Part shown: one piece after another, positions 28,550 to 36,479 of the stretch
Layout of the letters: each line of letters opens with the position of its first letter
Position numbering within the stretch: position 1 is the first letter of the stretch
Origin: Salinisphaera sp040361255
GTDB lineage: Bacteria; Pseudomonadota; Gammaproteobacteria; Nevskiales; Salinisphaeraceae
Reading direction: 5' to 3'
Assembly: GCF_040361255.1 (NCBI RefSeq)
Contig: NZ_APNG01000004.1
Coordinates: 1 to 64,000 of the forward strand
DNA length: 64,000 nt
Translations under genes and position numbers: made by a program
Notes under the pieces: model-generated
Seen by the model: the letters and a program-made list of their open reading frames with translations, nothing else
What the model was told of the DNA's origin: nothing
The model's database searches: none

Positions 28550-28654
28550 CCGAGATAGTCAGGGGAGAGGGGGCGTATGCGTTATACGCCCTGCAACGGC
28601 CGGGCCCGAGTGACGGGCCGATGGCAGCAAGGATAGAAGCAAGGACCGATCGTT

Positions 28655-29533
28655 ATGGCCACGCATACCAGCGAACACCACAAATATTACGTACCGGAAC
28701 CGTCGCCGTGGCCGTTCATGCTCACGGTTGCCTTGTTCCTCATGCTGGGCAGTGCCGGGTTCTGGCTCAATGGCCACACGGGCGTCGCGCCCTATATGGC
28801 GGCGATCGGCCTGGCGATGGTTCTGGTGATGGTGTTCATCTGGTTTCGTGATGTGGTGCACGAAAACCGTACTGGCGCCTATGGCGTGCAGGAAGACCGC
28901 ACCTATCGCTATGCGATGATGTGGTTCATCTTCTCGGAGGTCATGTTCTTCGCCGCGTTTTTCGGCGCGTTGTTCTATACCCGCATGATCGCGTTGCCCT
29001 GGCTCAACGGCGAGGGCGAGAAGTTCTTCACCAACGTCTATCTGTGGCCGCAGTTCGAAGGCGCCTGGCCGACCAACGGCCCCGGTAATATCGGTGGCGA
29101 GTTCGAAACGGTCAACGCCTGGCATCTGCCGCTATACAACACCATCCTGCTGCTGACCTCGTCGCTGACCATCACCTGGGCGCACTGGGGACTCAAGGAA
29201 GACAATCGCTGGAAGCTTTGCCTGGGGCTGGCTGCGACTGCCGCACTGGGCGCTGCCTTCCTGTATTTCCAGGCGTTCGAGTACTACGAGGCCTATGAGC
29301 ATCTGGGCCTGACCCTGGGCTCGGGCATCTATGGTTCGACGTTCTTTCTGTTGACCGGTTTTCACGGCATGCACGTGACGCTGGGCACGATCATGCTCAT
29401 CGTCATTCTTCTGCGTTGCCTGAAGGGACATTTCAGTTCGCACGACCACTTCGGGTTCGAAGCCGTGGCCTGGTACTGGCACTTTGTCGACGTGGTCTGG
29501 CTGGGCCTGTTTATCTTCGTTTACATCCTTTAA
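28655..29533 (+). CDS. coxC: Cytochrome c oxidase subunit III
   Basis: Non-catalytic core subunit that stabilises the proton uptake path. It has 292 residues with seven hydrophobic helices. Typical blocks are SPWPFMLTVALF, MMWFIFSEVMFFAAFF, TGFHGMHVTLGT and WYWHFVDVVWLGLF (C-terminal). It is the last core oxidase gene of coxBA-coxC. Confidence 0.96.
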   Translation: MATHTSEHHKYYVPEPSPWPFMLTVALFLMLGSAGFWLNGHTGVAPYMAAIGLAMVLVMVFIWFRDVVHENRTGAYGVQEDRTYRYAMMWFIFSEVMFFAAFFGALFYTRMIALPWLNGEGEKFFTNVYLWPQFEGAWPTNGPGNIGGEFETVNAWHLPLYNTILLLTSSLTITWAHWGLKEDNRWKLCLGLAATAALGAAFLYFQAFEYYEAYEHLGLTLGSGIYGSTFFLLTGFHGMHVTLGTIMLIVILLRCLKGHFSSHDHFGFEAVAWYWHFVDVVWLGLFIFVYIL

Positions 29534-29555
29534 ACGAACACCCGAGCCGATGGCA

Positions 29556-29577
29556 GCGCAGCCAGCAACGGCTGCGC
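29556..29577 (+). other. Hairpin in the gap after coxC
   Basis: The 281-bp gap after coxC contains a perfect 8-bp stem GCGCAGCC/GGCTGCGC with a 6-nt loop, 22 bp beyond the coxC stop. There is no T-run, so intrinsic termination is doubtful; it may protect the mRNA end. Nothing else is recognisable in the gap. Confidence 0.35.
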
Positions 29578-29814
29578 CTGCATACAGATCAAGTCCGGTT
29601 TGCTATGAACGGCAGCGGCCACCCGCCGCCTGCCGGGTAGATCTCGTGAACGCGGCTCCGCGGTCCGACAACGGCGATTGACCGTTGCGCCGCCCGCGCT
29701 GTGATTGCTTGACCGATCGTCAAGACCCGTAAGAAACGGCCGCGAGCGATTTGGTATCCGGCTAGTCGGGCACGTAGCGGGCTTGCGCCGAGCCGGCGTT
29801 GACGTTGAACGTTG

Positions 29815-30021
29815 CTACTGGCCGAGGTTATGCGGTTGTACGATACCGGTCAGATAACCGATGACGAGCAGGGTGATCAGCAGTATTGACAGGGCGATTC
29901 GCCAGGTCAGCGCCTTGACCGTGCGTCGAGTATCGCCGGTATCACGTACCAGAGACATCAGCCCGTAGCCCAGGGCCGCGACGATGGCGATCAGGAACAT
30001 GATGATGACTATCTTGACCAT
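29815..30021 (-). CDS. DUF2909 family twin-helix membrane protein
   Basis: A 68-residue protein, MVKIVIIMFLIAIVAALGYG at the start, with two hydrophobic helices (about 3-24 and 41-62) joined by a short charged loop (RDTGDTRRTVK). This fits DUF2909, commonly found beside cytochrome oxidase assembly genes. Function unknown. Its start codon directly abuts that of the divergent SURF1 gene. Confidence 0.75.
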   Translation of the reverse strand: MVKIVIIMFLIAIVAALGYGLMSLVRDTGDTRRTVKALTWRIALSILLITLLVIGYLTGIVQPHNLGQ

Positions 30022-30762
30022 ATGCGCTTAGGGCGCTATCGGTTCGCGCCCCCCTGGTGGGGATGGGTGATCGTGTGTGTGGGCGTTGCGGCGCTGTCGA
30101 GCCTGGGTGTGTGGCAGATCGACCGCGGCGAGAGCAAGCAGGCGATGCTAGCGCAGCGTCAGGCTGCGGGCAAAAGCCCGGCCCGGGATTTTGCAAGCGC
30201 AAGCCCTGCATCGCAGGCTGCCCCGCCCGAATACGGTGTTCGTTACACGCTGCGAGGGCGTTTGGATGCGCGGCATCAGGTTCTGTTCGATAACCAGGTT
30301 CGCAACGAACGTATCGGCTATCACGTATGGACGCCGTTGATTCTGGCCGATGGCCGGCGTGTGATGATCGATCGAGGCTGGATACCGCTGGGCCCCGGTG
30401 GGCGGGCAAAGCCCCCCGAGCCGGATGCGCCCGCCGGCGTGCTGACCATGACGGGTATGTGGCGTGATCTGCCCGAGCCGGGGATGCGTCTGGGTGGCGA
30501 TTCGGCGTGCCGTCAGCAGGGCTGGCCGCGGGTGCTCAACTATCCGAACATCCAGCAGCTGCGCTGTCAGTACGATGGCCCCGTGGTCGACGGGCTGTTG
30601 CTGCTCGACGAGGCGGACCCGCGCGGCTTTGCACGCGATTGGCAGGCCCAGTTCGATCAGATGCCGCCGATTCGGCACTTCGGCTACGCGTTGCAGTGGT
30701 TCGCCATGGCCTTCGCGGTGGTCGTGATTTTCGTGGTTCTCAATGTAAGGCGTATCCGATGA
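30022..30762 (+). CDS. SURF1 family oxidase assembly protein
   Basis: Inner-membrane factor that helps insert heme a into subunit I. It has 246 residues with one helix near each end (about 13-30 and 223-243) and a periplasmic domain. Conserved marks: LGVWQIDR near the first helix, the GYHVWTPL and MIDRGWIPLG segments, and a final HFGYALQWFAMA block. The ATG at 30022 gives the usual N-terminus. It overlaps the SCO-like gene by ATGA. Confidence 0.9.
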   Translation: MRLGRYRFAPPWWGWVIVCVGVAALSSLGVWQIDRGESKQAMLAQRQAAGKSPARDFASASPASQAAPPEYGVRYTLRGRLDARHQVLFDNQVRNERIGYHVWTPLILADGRRVMIDRGWIPLGPGGRAKPPEPDAPAGVLTMTGMWRDLPEPGMRLGGDSACRQQGWPRVLNYPNIQQLRCQYDGPVVDGLLLLDEADPRGFARDWQAQFDQMPPIRHFGYALQWFAMAFAVVVIFVVLNVRRIR

Positions 30763-31331
30763 CGACACAGACCCGCCAGCGTCTGAAGCTTCTGGGCGTG
30801 ATCATGGTCTTTGTAGGCCCGCTGGCGCTGGCCTATCTGCTCTATTACGGCCTGTCGTACGGTGGGCCGGGCACCAATGGCGGGACGTTGATCGACCCGG
30901 CCATGCGCGTTCCGGATGTCATGCTCACCGACAGCGAGGGTGCCCAGACGCCCAGCGGCCAGTTGTTGGAGCAGAAATGGACGATTCTGCAGGTCGCGCC
31001 CGGCGGCTGCGATACGGCCTGCGAGACCTCGCTCAAGGAAACGCGCCAGATCCGCGCGCTGCTGCATCGCCGCGCCACGCGCGTGCAACGCGTGCTGTTG
31101 ACCGATGCCCAGCCGTTGCCGGCGATGCCCGAACAGCCGGACCTGAGTCTCTACCGCGCACCGCTGGAAGATTTTCGTGATCTGTTCGAAAGCCAGGATG
31201 CGATGACGCCCGGCACGGTTTATCTGATCGATCCCCTGGGTAACTGGATGCTTTACTATCCGCCCGGCGGCGATGGCTCGGCGTTGTTCAAAGACGTCAA
31301 GCACCTGCTCAAGCTCTCCCATATCGGCTAG
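30759..31331 (+). CDS. SCO-like thioredoxin-fold membrane protein
   Basis: A 190-residue protein anchored by one N-terminal helix (about 9-31). The following domain has a C-x3-C pair, C84 and C88 (GGCDTACE), at the position where SCO1/PrrC proteins hold copper. The C-terminal histidine used by SCO proteins is not obvious. By context it should help deliver copper or reduce the CuA site. ATG 30759 overlaps the SURF1 stop; 15 bp later comes the heme A synthase gene. Confidence 0.75.
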   Translation: MTTQTRQRLKLLGVIMVFVGPLALAYLLYYGLSYGGPGTNGGTLIDPAMRVPDVMLTDSEGAQTPSGQLLEQKWTILQVAPGGCDTACETSLKETRQIRALLHRRATRVQRVLLTDAQPLPAMPEQPDLSLYRAPLEDFRDLFESQDAMTPGTVYLIDPLGNWMLYYPPGGDGSALFKDVKHLLKLSHIG

Positions 31332-31346
31332 ACCCGGACCCGCGTC

Positions 31347-32351
31347 ATGACCCGTTTTCGTCTGAATCTGATTACGATCTGTCTGGCCTTTGTGGTGATC
31401 ACGCTGGGCGCGTTCGTGCGCCTGTCGGATGCCGGTCTGGGCTGTCCGGACTGGCCCGGCTGCTACGGCCATCTGGATGTGCCCACCGCCGAAGCGGATG
31501 TGGCCGCGGCCAACGAGCGTTTTGCCCATCGCCCGGTCGAGGCACCCAAGGCCTGGAAGGAGATGATCCATCGCTATGCGGCGGGCACGCTCGGCCTGCT
31601 GATTCTCGCGATGGCGCTGCTCGCCCTCAAACGCAGCAGCAATCCCCACCAGCAACGCGTTCTGCCCTGGGTGTTGCTGGTGCTGGTGGTCTTTCAGGCG
31701 CTGCTGGGCATGTGGACCGTCACCTTATTGCTCAAGCCGCTGATCGTGACTGCCCACCTGCTGGGGGGCATGGCCACCTTTGCCTTGCTTGGCTGGTGTC
31801 TGTTTCGCCAGGGCGCATTGTTCGAAGGCTTTCGTCTGCGTATGCGCCGCGGACTGCGGATCGCTGCCGGCGTGGCCCTGGCATTGTTGATCGGCCAGAT
31901 CTTTCTCGGCGCCTGGACATCGACCAACTACGCGGCGATGGCCTGTCCCGATTTCCCGACCTGCCAGACCTACTGGTGGCCGCCGACGGACTGGTCGACT
32001 GCGTTTACGCTCTGGCATGGCTTGGGCATCAACTATGAATACGGCATTCTCGATAGCGTGCCCCGGGCGACCATCCACTGGGCGCATCGTCTGGGCGCGG
32101 TGGCGATTGCGCTAACCATGCTGGGGCTTGCCGCGCTGCTCTGGCGCGCGGGCCAGAGCGACCGGCGTTGGCGCGGTATGGCCCTGACGCTGCTCGCCGC
32201 GGTCGCCCTGCAGATCGGTCTGGGCCTGTCGGTGGTGGTCTTTCACCTGCCGCTGCCGGTGGCGGTTGCCCACAATGGTGGGGCGGCCCTGTTATTATTG
32301 ACGCTTATGGCCATTAACCACGCAGTCTGGAAAGCGCGCGATCATGTCTAG
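31347..32351 (+). CDS. ctaA: Heme A synthase (CtaA/COX15)
   Basis: Oxidises the heme O methyl group to the formyl of heme A. It has 334 residues with about eight helices. Diagnostic blocks: FVRLSDAGLGCPDWPGCYG at the N-terminus, HRYAAGTLGLL, TAHLLGGMATF, IHWAHRLGA and VAHNGGAALLL, which carry the heme-ligating histidines. It overlaps the next gene by 8 bp. Confidence 0.95.
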   Translation: MTRFRLNLITICLAFVVITLGAFVRLSDAGLGCPDWPGCYGHLDVPTAEADVAAANERFAHRPVEAPKAWKEMIHRYAAGTLGLLILAMALLALKRSSNPHQQRVLPWVLLVLVVFQALLGMWTVTLLLKPLIVTAHLLGGMATFALLGWCLFRQGALFEGFRLRMRRGLRIAAGVALALLIGQIFLGAWTSTNYAAMACPDFPTCQTYWWPPTDWSTAFTLWHGLGINYEYGILDSVPRATIHWAHRLGAVAIALTMLGLAALLWRAGQSDRRWRGMALTLLAAVALQIGLGLSVVVFHLPLPVAVAHNGGAALLLLTLMAINHAVWKARDHV

Positions 32352-33267
32352 CTCGTCCAGCTCAAGCGCCGCCTTTGATCGTTCGTCGCTGTCTCAGCGG
32401 CTGACGGATTACTACGAGCTGTGCAAGCCGCGCGTGGTGTTGCTGATCGTGTTCACGGCCATGGTGGGCATGTTTCTGGCGACGCCCGGCATGGTGCCAA
32501 TCGACGCGCTGCTGTTCGGTACGCTCGGCATCGGGCTGATGGCGGCCTCGGCGGCTGCGGTCAACCAGATGCTCGATCGCAAGGCCGACCAGCGTATGGC
32601 GCGTACCCGCGAACGCCCGCTGGTGACCGGCCATCTGGATATGGCGCAGTCGGCGCGTTTCGCCGCCGCCATCGGGCTGGCCGGCATGGCGATTCTGCTG
32701 TGGCTGGTGAATGCGCTCACCGCCTGGCTTACGCTGGTCACCCTGATCGGGTATGCCGGCATATATACCGTCTATCTCAAACGCGCGACGCCGCAGAATA
32801 TCGTCATCGGCGGCGCGGCCGGCGCGGCACCGCCGCTGCTGGGCTGGGTGGCGGTCACCGGCACGGTCGATGCACATGCATTGATTCTGTTTCTCATCAT
32901 CTTCATCTGGACGCCGCCGCATTTCTGGGCGCTGGCCATCGAGCGCCATCGGGAATATGCCCAGGTGGATATTCCCATGCTGCCGGTCACGCACGGGCTG
33001 GAATACACCCGCACCCAGGTGCTGCTCTATACGGTGTTGTTGTTCATCGTATCGTTGCTGCCGTTTGTCACGGGTATGAGCGGGCCGTTGTATCTGGTCA
33101 GCGCGATCGGCCTGTCCGGCTGGTTCCTGGTGTATGCGATTCGGCTCAAATACGCGCCCAAGCCCGGGCTTGCGATGCGTACGTTCGGCTATTCGATTCT
33201 CTATCTGATGGCTCTGTTCAGCGCGCTGCTGGTCGATCACTACGTGCCGGTGGTATTCGGCAGCTGA
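32344..33267 (+). CDS. cyoE: Protoheme IX farnesyltransferase (heme O synthase)
   Basis: Attaches a farnesyl group to heme B to form heme O, the precursor used by CtaA. It has 307 residues with nine helices. The prenyl-diphosphate-binding motif NQMLDRKADQRMARTRERPL is at about 75-94, and the second conserved loop YTVYLKRATPQNIVIGG follows. Ser-rich N-terminus. Translation is coupled to ctaA, so the heme A pathway is a unit at the end of the cox cluster. Confidence 0.95.
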   Translation: MSSSSSSSAAFDRSSLSQRLTDYYELCKPRVVLLIVFTAMVGMFLATPGMVPIDALLFGTLGIGLMAASAAAVNQMLDRKADQRMARTRERPLVTGHLDMAQSARFAAAIGLAGMAILLWLVNALTAWLTLVTLIGYAGIYTVYLKRATPQNIVIGGAAGAAPPLLGWVAVTGTVDAHALILFLIIFIWTPPHFWALAIERHREYAQVDIPMLPVTHGLEYTRTQVLLYTVLLFIVSLLPFVTGMSGPLYLVSAIGLSGWFLVYAIRLKYAPKPGLAMRTFGYSILYLMALFSALLVDHYVPVVFGS

Positions 33268-33273
33268 TTTGCG

Positions 33274-33606
33274 CTAGGCCCCGCTGATCGCCTGGTCGAA
33301 GGCGCGCAGCCGATCGACCACCGCCTGTTTGCCCGGCTGTTCGGCCAGGGCTTCTTCGGCCAGCGGCGCGATCGCGCTGGCTTGTGGCATCGGCGCATTG
33401 TCTTCGATCAACGCCCGCATGCGCGGGATGAAGATGAATTGCAGCCATTCGCTGAATGCCAGCGTGTCGGCACAAAACGGCGTACGGCTCGCCATGGCGG
33501 CCGGCGAGGGCACATCGTCATGCCAGTAGTCGGCGCCGCGCATGGCCTGTTCGATCGCGAGCACCAGATCGGCCAGCTCGTAGAGGCGTGAGAGTTCGTC
33601 GGTCAT
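33274..33606 (-). CDS. yqcC: YqcC family protein (DUF446)
   Basis: A 110-residue soluble protein of the YqcC family. Conserved stretches: an N-terminal helix, W-HDD-PSP, PFCADTLAFSEWLQFIFIPRM and a C-terminal helix. Function unknown in any organism I know of. It is convergent with cyoE (6 bp apart) and downstream of the lipoprotein gene by 27 bp. Confidence 0.85.
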   Translation of the reverse strand: MTDELSRLYELADLVLAIEQAMRGADYWHDDVPSPAAMASRTPFCADTLAFSEWLQFIFIPRMRALIEDNAPMPQASAIAPLAEEALAEQPGKQAVVDRLRAFDQAISGA

Positions 33607-33633
33607 TTCGGATGATTTAATTAATGCCGGGCC

Positions 33634-34239
33634 CTAGAACGGCCACCACCAGGGACTGGGGTGCTCGAGATCCACGCGACAGCCCTGCAATTGGCGGGCA
33701 TAGCGATCGGCACGCGCGTTGACCTTGCCCGCGGTACGCCGCAGCCACGGTTTGCGCCGGTAGCTGCCGCGTTTATACCCGGTCTGGCCTTCGTGATAGG
33801 CCAGATACTGGCTATAGGCATCCCATTTGGAAATACCCAGCATGGCGTGGCTTTTGGCCATATACCAGCCGACAAAATCGGTGGCATCGTCGAAATCGTC
33901 GCGATCGGCCCAGCCATTGCCGCTGTCGCGCTTGTACCAGTCCCAGGTGCTGTCCAGGGCCTGGGTATAGCCGTAGGCCGAGGTGATATGCGTCCACGGA
34001 ATGAACCACAGCAGACGCTTGCGCGGCGGGCGTGCATCGCCCACGAAGCGTGACTCCTGATAGATGATGGCCATCTGGACATGAATCGGCGCGCCCCAGC
34101 GATCGAAGGCTGCATCAGCCGCATCGAACCAACCGCTCTTTTCGTAGAAGATGTCGCAGACATTGCCGGTCGCGCGCGGCGGGGCGGTCACGCAGCCGCC
34201 GAGAACGGCTGCAATGCAAATCAGAACAATACGGTGCAT
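33634..34239 (-). CDS. Lytic-transglycosylase-like (SLT fold) lipoprotein
   Basis: A 201-residue lipoprotein: the signal ends in the lipobox LGGC (C16). The mature part resembles an SLT domain, with the presumed catalytic Glu in IIYQESRFVGDA (about residue 61), then AYGYTQALDSTWDWYK in place of the usual GLMQI/T region, and YLAYHEGQTGYKRGSY near the end. It should cleave or bind peptidoglycan in the periplasm. Substitutions around the SLT motifs leave some doubt about activity. Confidence 0.75.
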   Translation of the reverse strand: MHRIVLICIAAVLGGCVTAPPRATGNVCDIFYEKSGWFDAADAAFDRWGAPIHVQMAIIYQESRFVGDARPPRKRLLWFIPWTHITSAYGYTQALDSTWDWYKRDSGNGWADRDDFDDATDFVGWYMAKSHAMLGISKWDAYSQYLAYHEGQTGYKRGSYRRKPWLRRTAGKVNARADRYARQLQGCRVDLEHPSPWWWPF

Positions 34240-34403
34240 GGTAAAAGCGTAGCAGAGCCTGCGCGGATTGCGGCTGCTTGTCGCGCGCTCGATCGGTGCG
34301 ACGGGCTATTTGGCGCGGCGATGAGCCCGCCGCGGCGTTCGCCATACAGGCCGGTGCGGTCTTGATGCGGGCGGCGCGATAAGACCCGGCTGGCACCGAC
34401 CGG

Positions 34404-34515
34404 TATAATGCGCGGCCCGACAAACGACGCGCCAGCGCAAGACATGGTCCGGCTGGACGCGGTTTGTATATGTGCAAAAGTTATAAGAAAAGAAAAATCC
34501 AGACGTTTTAATACA
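34404..34515 (+). promoter_or_regulatory. Promoter/leader region of cysJI
   Basis: The 344-bp gap upstream of cysJ contains TATAAT (34404-34409) followed by GCGCGG, like the elements before yicC and rpoZ, but no -35 at a fitting distance. About 60 bp further on is a strikingly AT-rich stretch (34462-34515, including GTTATAAGAAAAG at 34479 and TTTTAATAC at 34506), which could be a CysB activator site; CysB sites are A/T-rich and poorly conserved. Inference. Confidence 0.4.
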
Positions 34516-34583
34516 GGTCGTGGCCGGCTACCCTGCGCGGCGCAGGCGTTCGGCCTGATGAACCCACTATTTGCGGATTGTTG

Positions 34584-36419
34584 ATGAAGGCCACTCCCAT
34601 TCAAGAACACACCAGCCCGCTCGATGCCCAGCAGGCACAGCAGCTTTCGGCGCTGATCGAAACGCTCACGCCGATGCAGGTGACCTGGATCAGCGGCTAT
34701 CTGGCTGGCATCAACGCCCATGCCACGACCGGCGAAGTCGCTTCGCCGCAGGCCGCGCCCGCTGCGCAGAGCCAAGCCAGCGAGCCATTGACGATTCTGT
34801 ACGGCTCGCAGACCGGCAACGCCGAAGATATTGCCGAAACGCTGCGTGAGCGCGCCGAGGCTGCGGGTTTGAATGCCAGCGCCTACGACATGCTTGACTA
34901 CAAGCCCAAGGATCTCAAGAAAGAGAAGAACCTGATCGTCTGTGTGTCCACGCACGGCGAGGGCGACCCGCCGGACAACGCCGAAGAACTGCATGCCTTC
35001 CTCTTCGGCAAGAAGGCGCCCAAGCTCGACGGGCTGAAATTCTCGGTGCTCGCCTTTGGCGACACCAGCTACGAACACTTCTGCCAGACCGGCAAGGACT
35101 TCGACGCGCAGCTGGAGAAACTCGGCGGCCAGCGCCTGACCGACCGTGTCGACCTCGATGTGGATTTCGACGACGCCGCCGAAGCCTGGATGGAAACGGT
35201 CGTCGATACCTACAAACAGCAGCTCGGCGGCGGCGAGAGCGCACACCCGACCGTCACTGCCATGCCCGGTGCAGGCGGCGCCGCAGCGTCGGCCGGCGAG
35301 ACCTATTCGCGCAAGAACCCGTACCCGGCCGAAGTGCTGGAGAACGTCGTGCTCAACGGGCGCGGCTCGGACAAGGAAGTCCATCATATCGAGATGGATA
35401 CCGAAGACTCCGGGCTGGTCTGGGAGCCCGGCGACTCCTTGGGTGTGATTCCGGAGAACGACCCGGCCGTGGTCGAGGAACTCATCGCCGCGCTGAACCT
35501 CTCGCCCGAGGAAAAGGTGACCGGTATCGATGGCGAAGTGACGTTGCAGCACGCGCTCACGCACCAGTACGAAATCACCACGCTCACGCGCCCGCTGATC
35601 GAGAAATACGCCGTCCAGGCACAGAACGAATCGCTCGATGCGCTGCTCGCCGAGGATCAGCGCGAAGCGCTGGCCGAATACATGCACGGTCGTTTTTTGG
35701 TCGATGTGGTCGAGGATTATCCCGTTCAGGGCATGACCGGTCAGGATTTCGTACGCCTGTTGCGCAAGCTCCCGCCACGGCTGTATTCCATTGCCTCCAG
35801 CCATGCCGCCAACCCGGACGAGATTCACCTGACCGTGGCCGCGGTGCGCTACGAAACCTTCGGTCGGGCACGCACGGGCGTGGCGTCGATTCAGCTCGCG
35901 GATCGCAGCGAGGACGTCAAGCTGCCGATCTATATCGACCACAACAAGAACTTCAAGCTGCCGGCCGACGACGACGCCCCGATCATCATGATCGGGCCGG
36001 GCACCGGTGTGGCGCCGTTTCGTGCCTTTCTCGAAGAACGCGAGGAGCGCGGCGCGGGCGGCGACAACTGGTTGTTCTTCGGCGCCCAGCACTTTCTCAC
36101 CGACTTCTACTACCAGACCGACTGGCTGCGCTGGCGTAAGGAAGGCCTGCTTACGCGTATGGACGTGGCGTTCTCGCGTGATCAGGAACAAAAGATCTAT
36201 GTCCAGGACAAGATCCGCGCCGCCGGCAAGGAGGTCTTCGACTGGATCGAGCGGGGCGCGACCGTCTACGTCTGTGGCGATGCCAATGCCATGGCCCACG
36301 ACGTGCACGAAGCCTTGCTCGAACTCATCGGCGACAACGCCGGTCTCGACGCCGAAGGCGCGGCCGACTACCTGAAGAATCTGCAGAAAGAAAAGCGCTA
36401 TCAGCGCGACGTCTACTAA
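34584..36419 (+). CDS. cysJ: Sulfite reductase [NADPH] flavoprotein, alpha subunit
   Basis: Supplies electrons from NADPH through FAD and FMN to the CysI hemoprotein. It has 611 residues from ATG 34584; a TTG two codons upstream is a less likely start. Domain order: flavodoxin-like FMN domain (about 69-205, with GSQTGNAEDIAE), FAD domain with connecting insert, with RLYSIASSHAA, and an NADPH domain with GPGTGVAPFRAF, YVCGDANAMAHDVH and a terminal YQRDVY. cysI follows after 60 bp. Confidence 0.96.
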   Translation: MKATPIQEHTSPLDAQQAQQLSALIETLTPMQVTWISGYLAGINAHATTGEVASPQAAPAAQSQASEPLTILYGSQTGNAEDIAETLRERAEAAGLNASAYDMLDYKPKDLKKEKNLIVCVSTHGEGDPPDNAEELHAFLFGKKAPKLDGLKFSVLAFGDTSYEHFCQTGKDFDAQLEKLGGQRLTDRVDLDVDFDDAAEAWMETVVDTYKQQLGGGESAHPTVTAMPGAGGAAASAGETYSRKNPYPAEVLENVVLNGRGSDKEVHHIEMDTEDSGLVWEPGDSLGVIPENDPAVVEELIAALNLSPEEKVTGIDGEVTLQHALTHQYEITTLTRPLIEKYAVQAQNESLDALLAEDQREALAEYMHGRFLVDVVEDYPVQGMTGQDFVRLLRKLPPRLYSIASSHAANPDEIHLTVAAVRYETFGRARTGVASIQLADRSEDVKLPIYIDHNKNFKLPADDDAPIIMIGPGTGVAPFRAFLEEREERGAGGDNWLFFGAQHFLTDFYYQTDWLRWRKEGLLTRMDVAFSRDQEQKIYVQDKIRAAGKEVFDWIERGATVYVCGDANAMAHDVHEALLELIGDNAGLDAEGAADYLKNLQKEKRYQRDVY

Positions 36420-36479
36420 ACCGCTACGCCGCCTACGTCGCGTCCGGTTTTACCGACACCACCGAATTCGAGCCGCATC

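Noticed and set aside
29534..29600. Intrinsic terminator after coxC
   Set aside because: The hairpin at 29556-29577 has no T-run; kept only as a hairpin.
34221..36308. 695-codon frame antisense to cysJ
   Set aside because: Shadow of cysJ; no recognisable motif or ribosome site.
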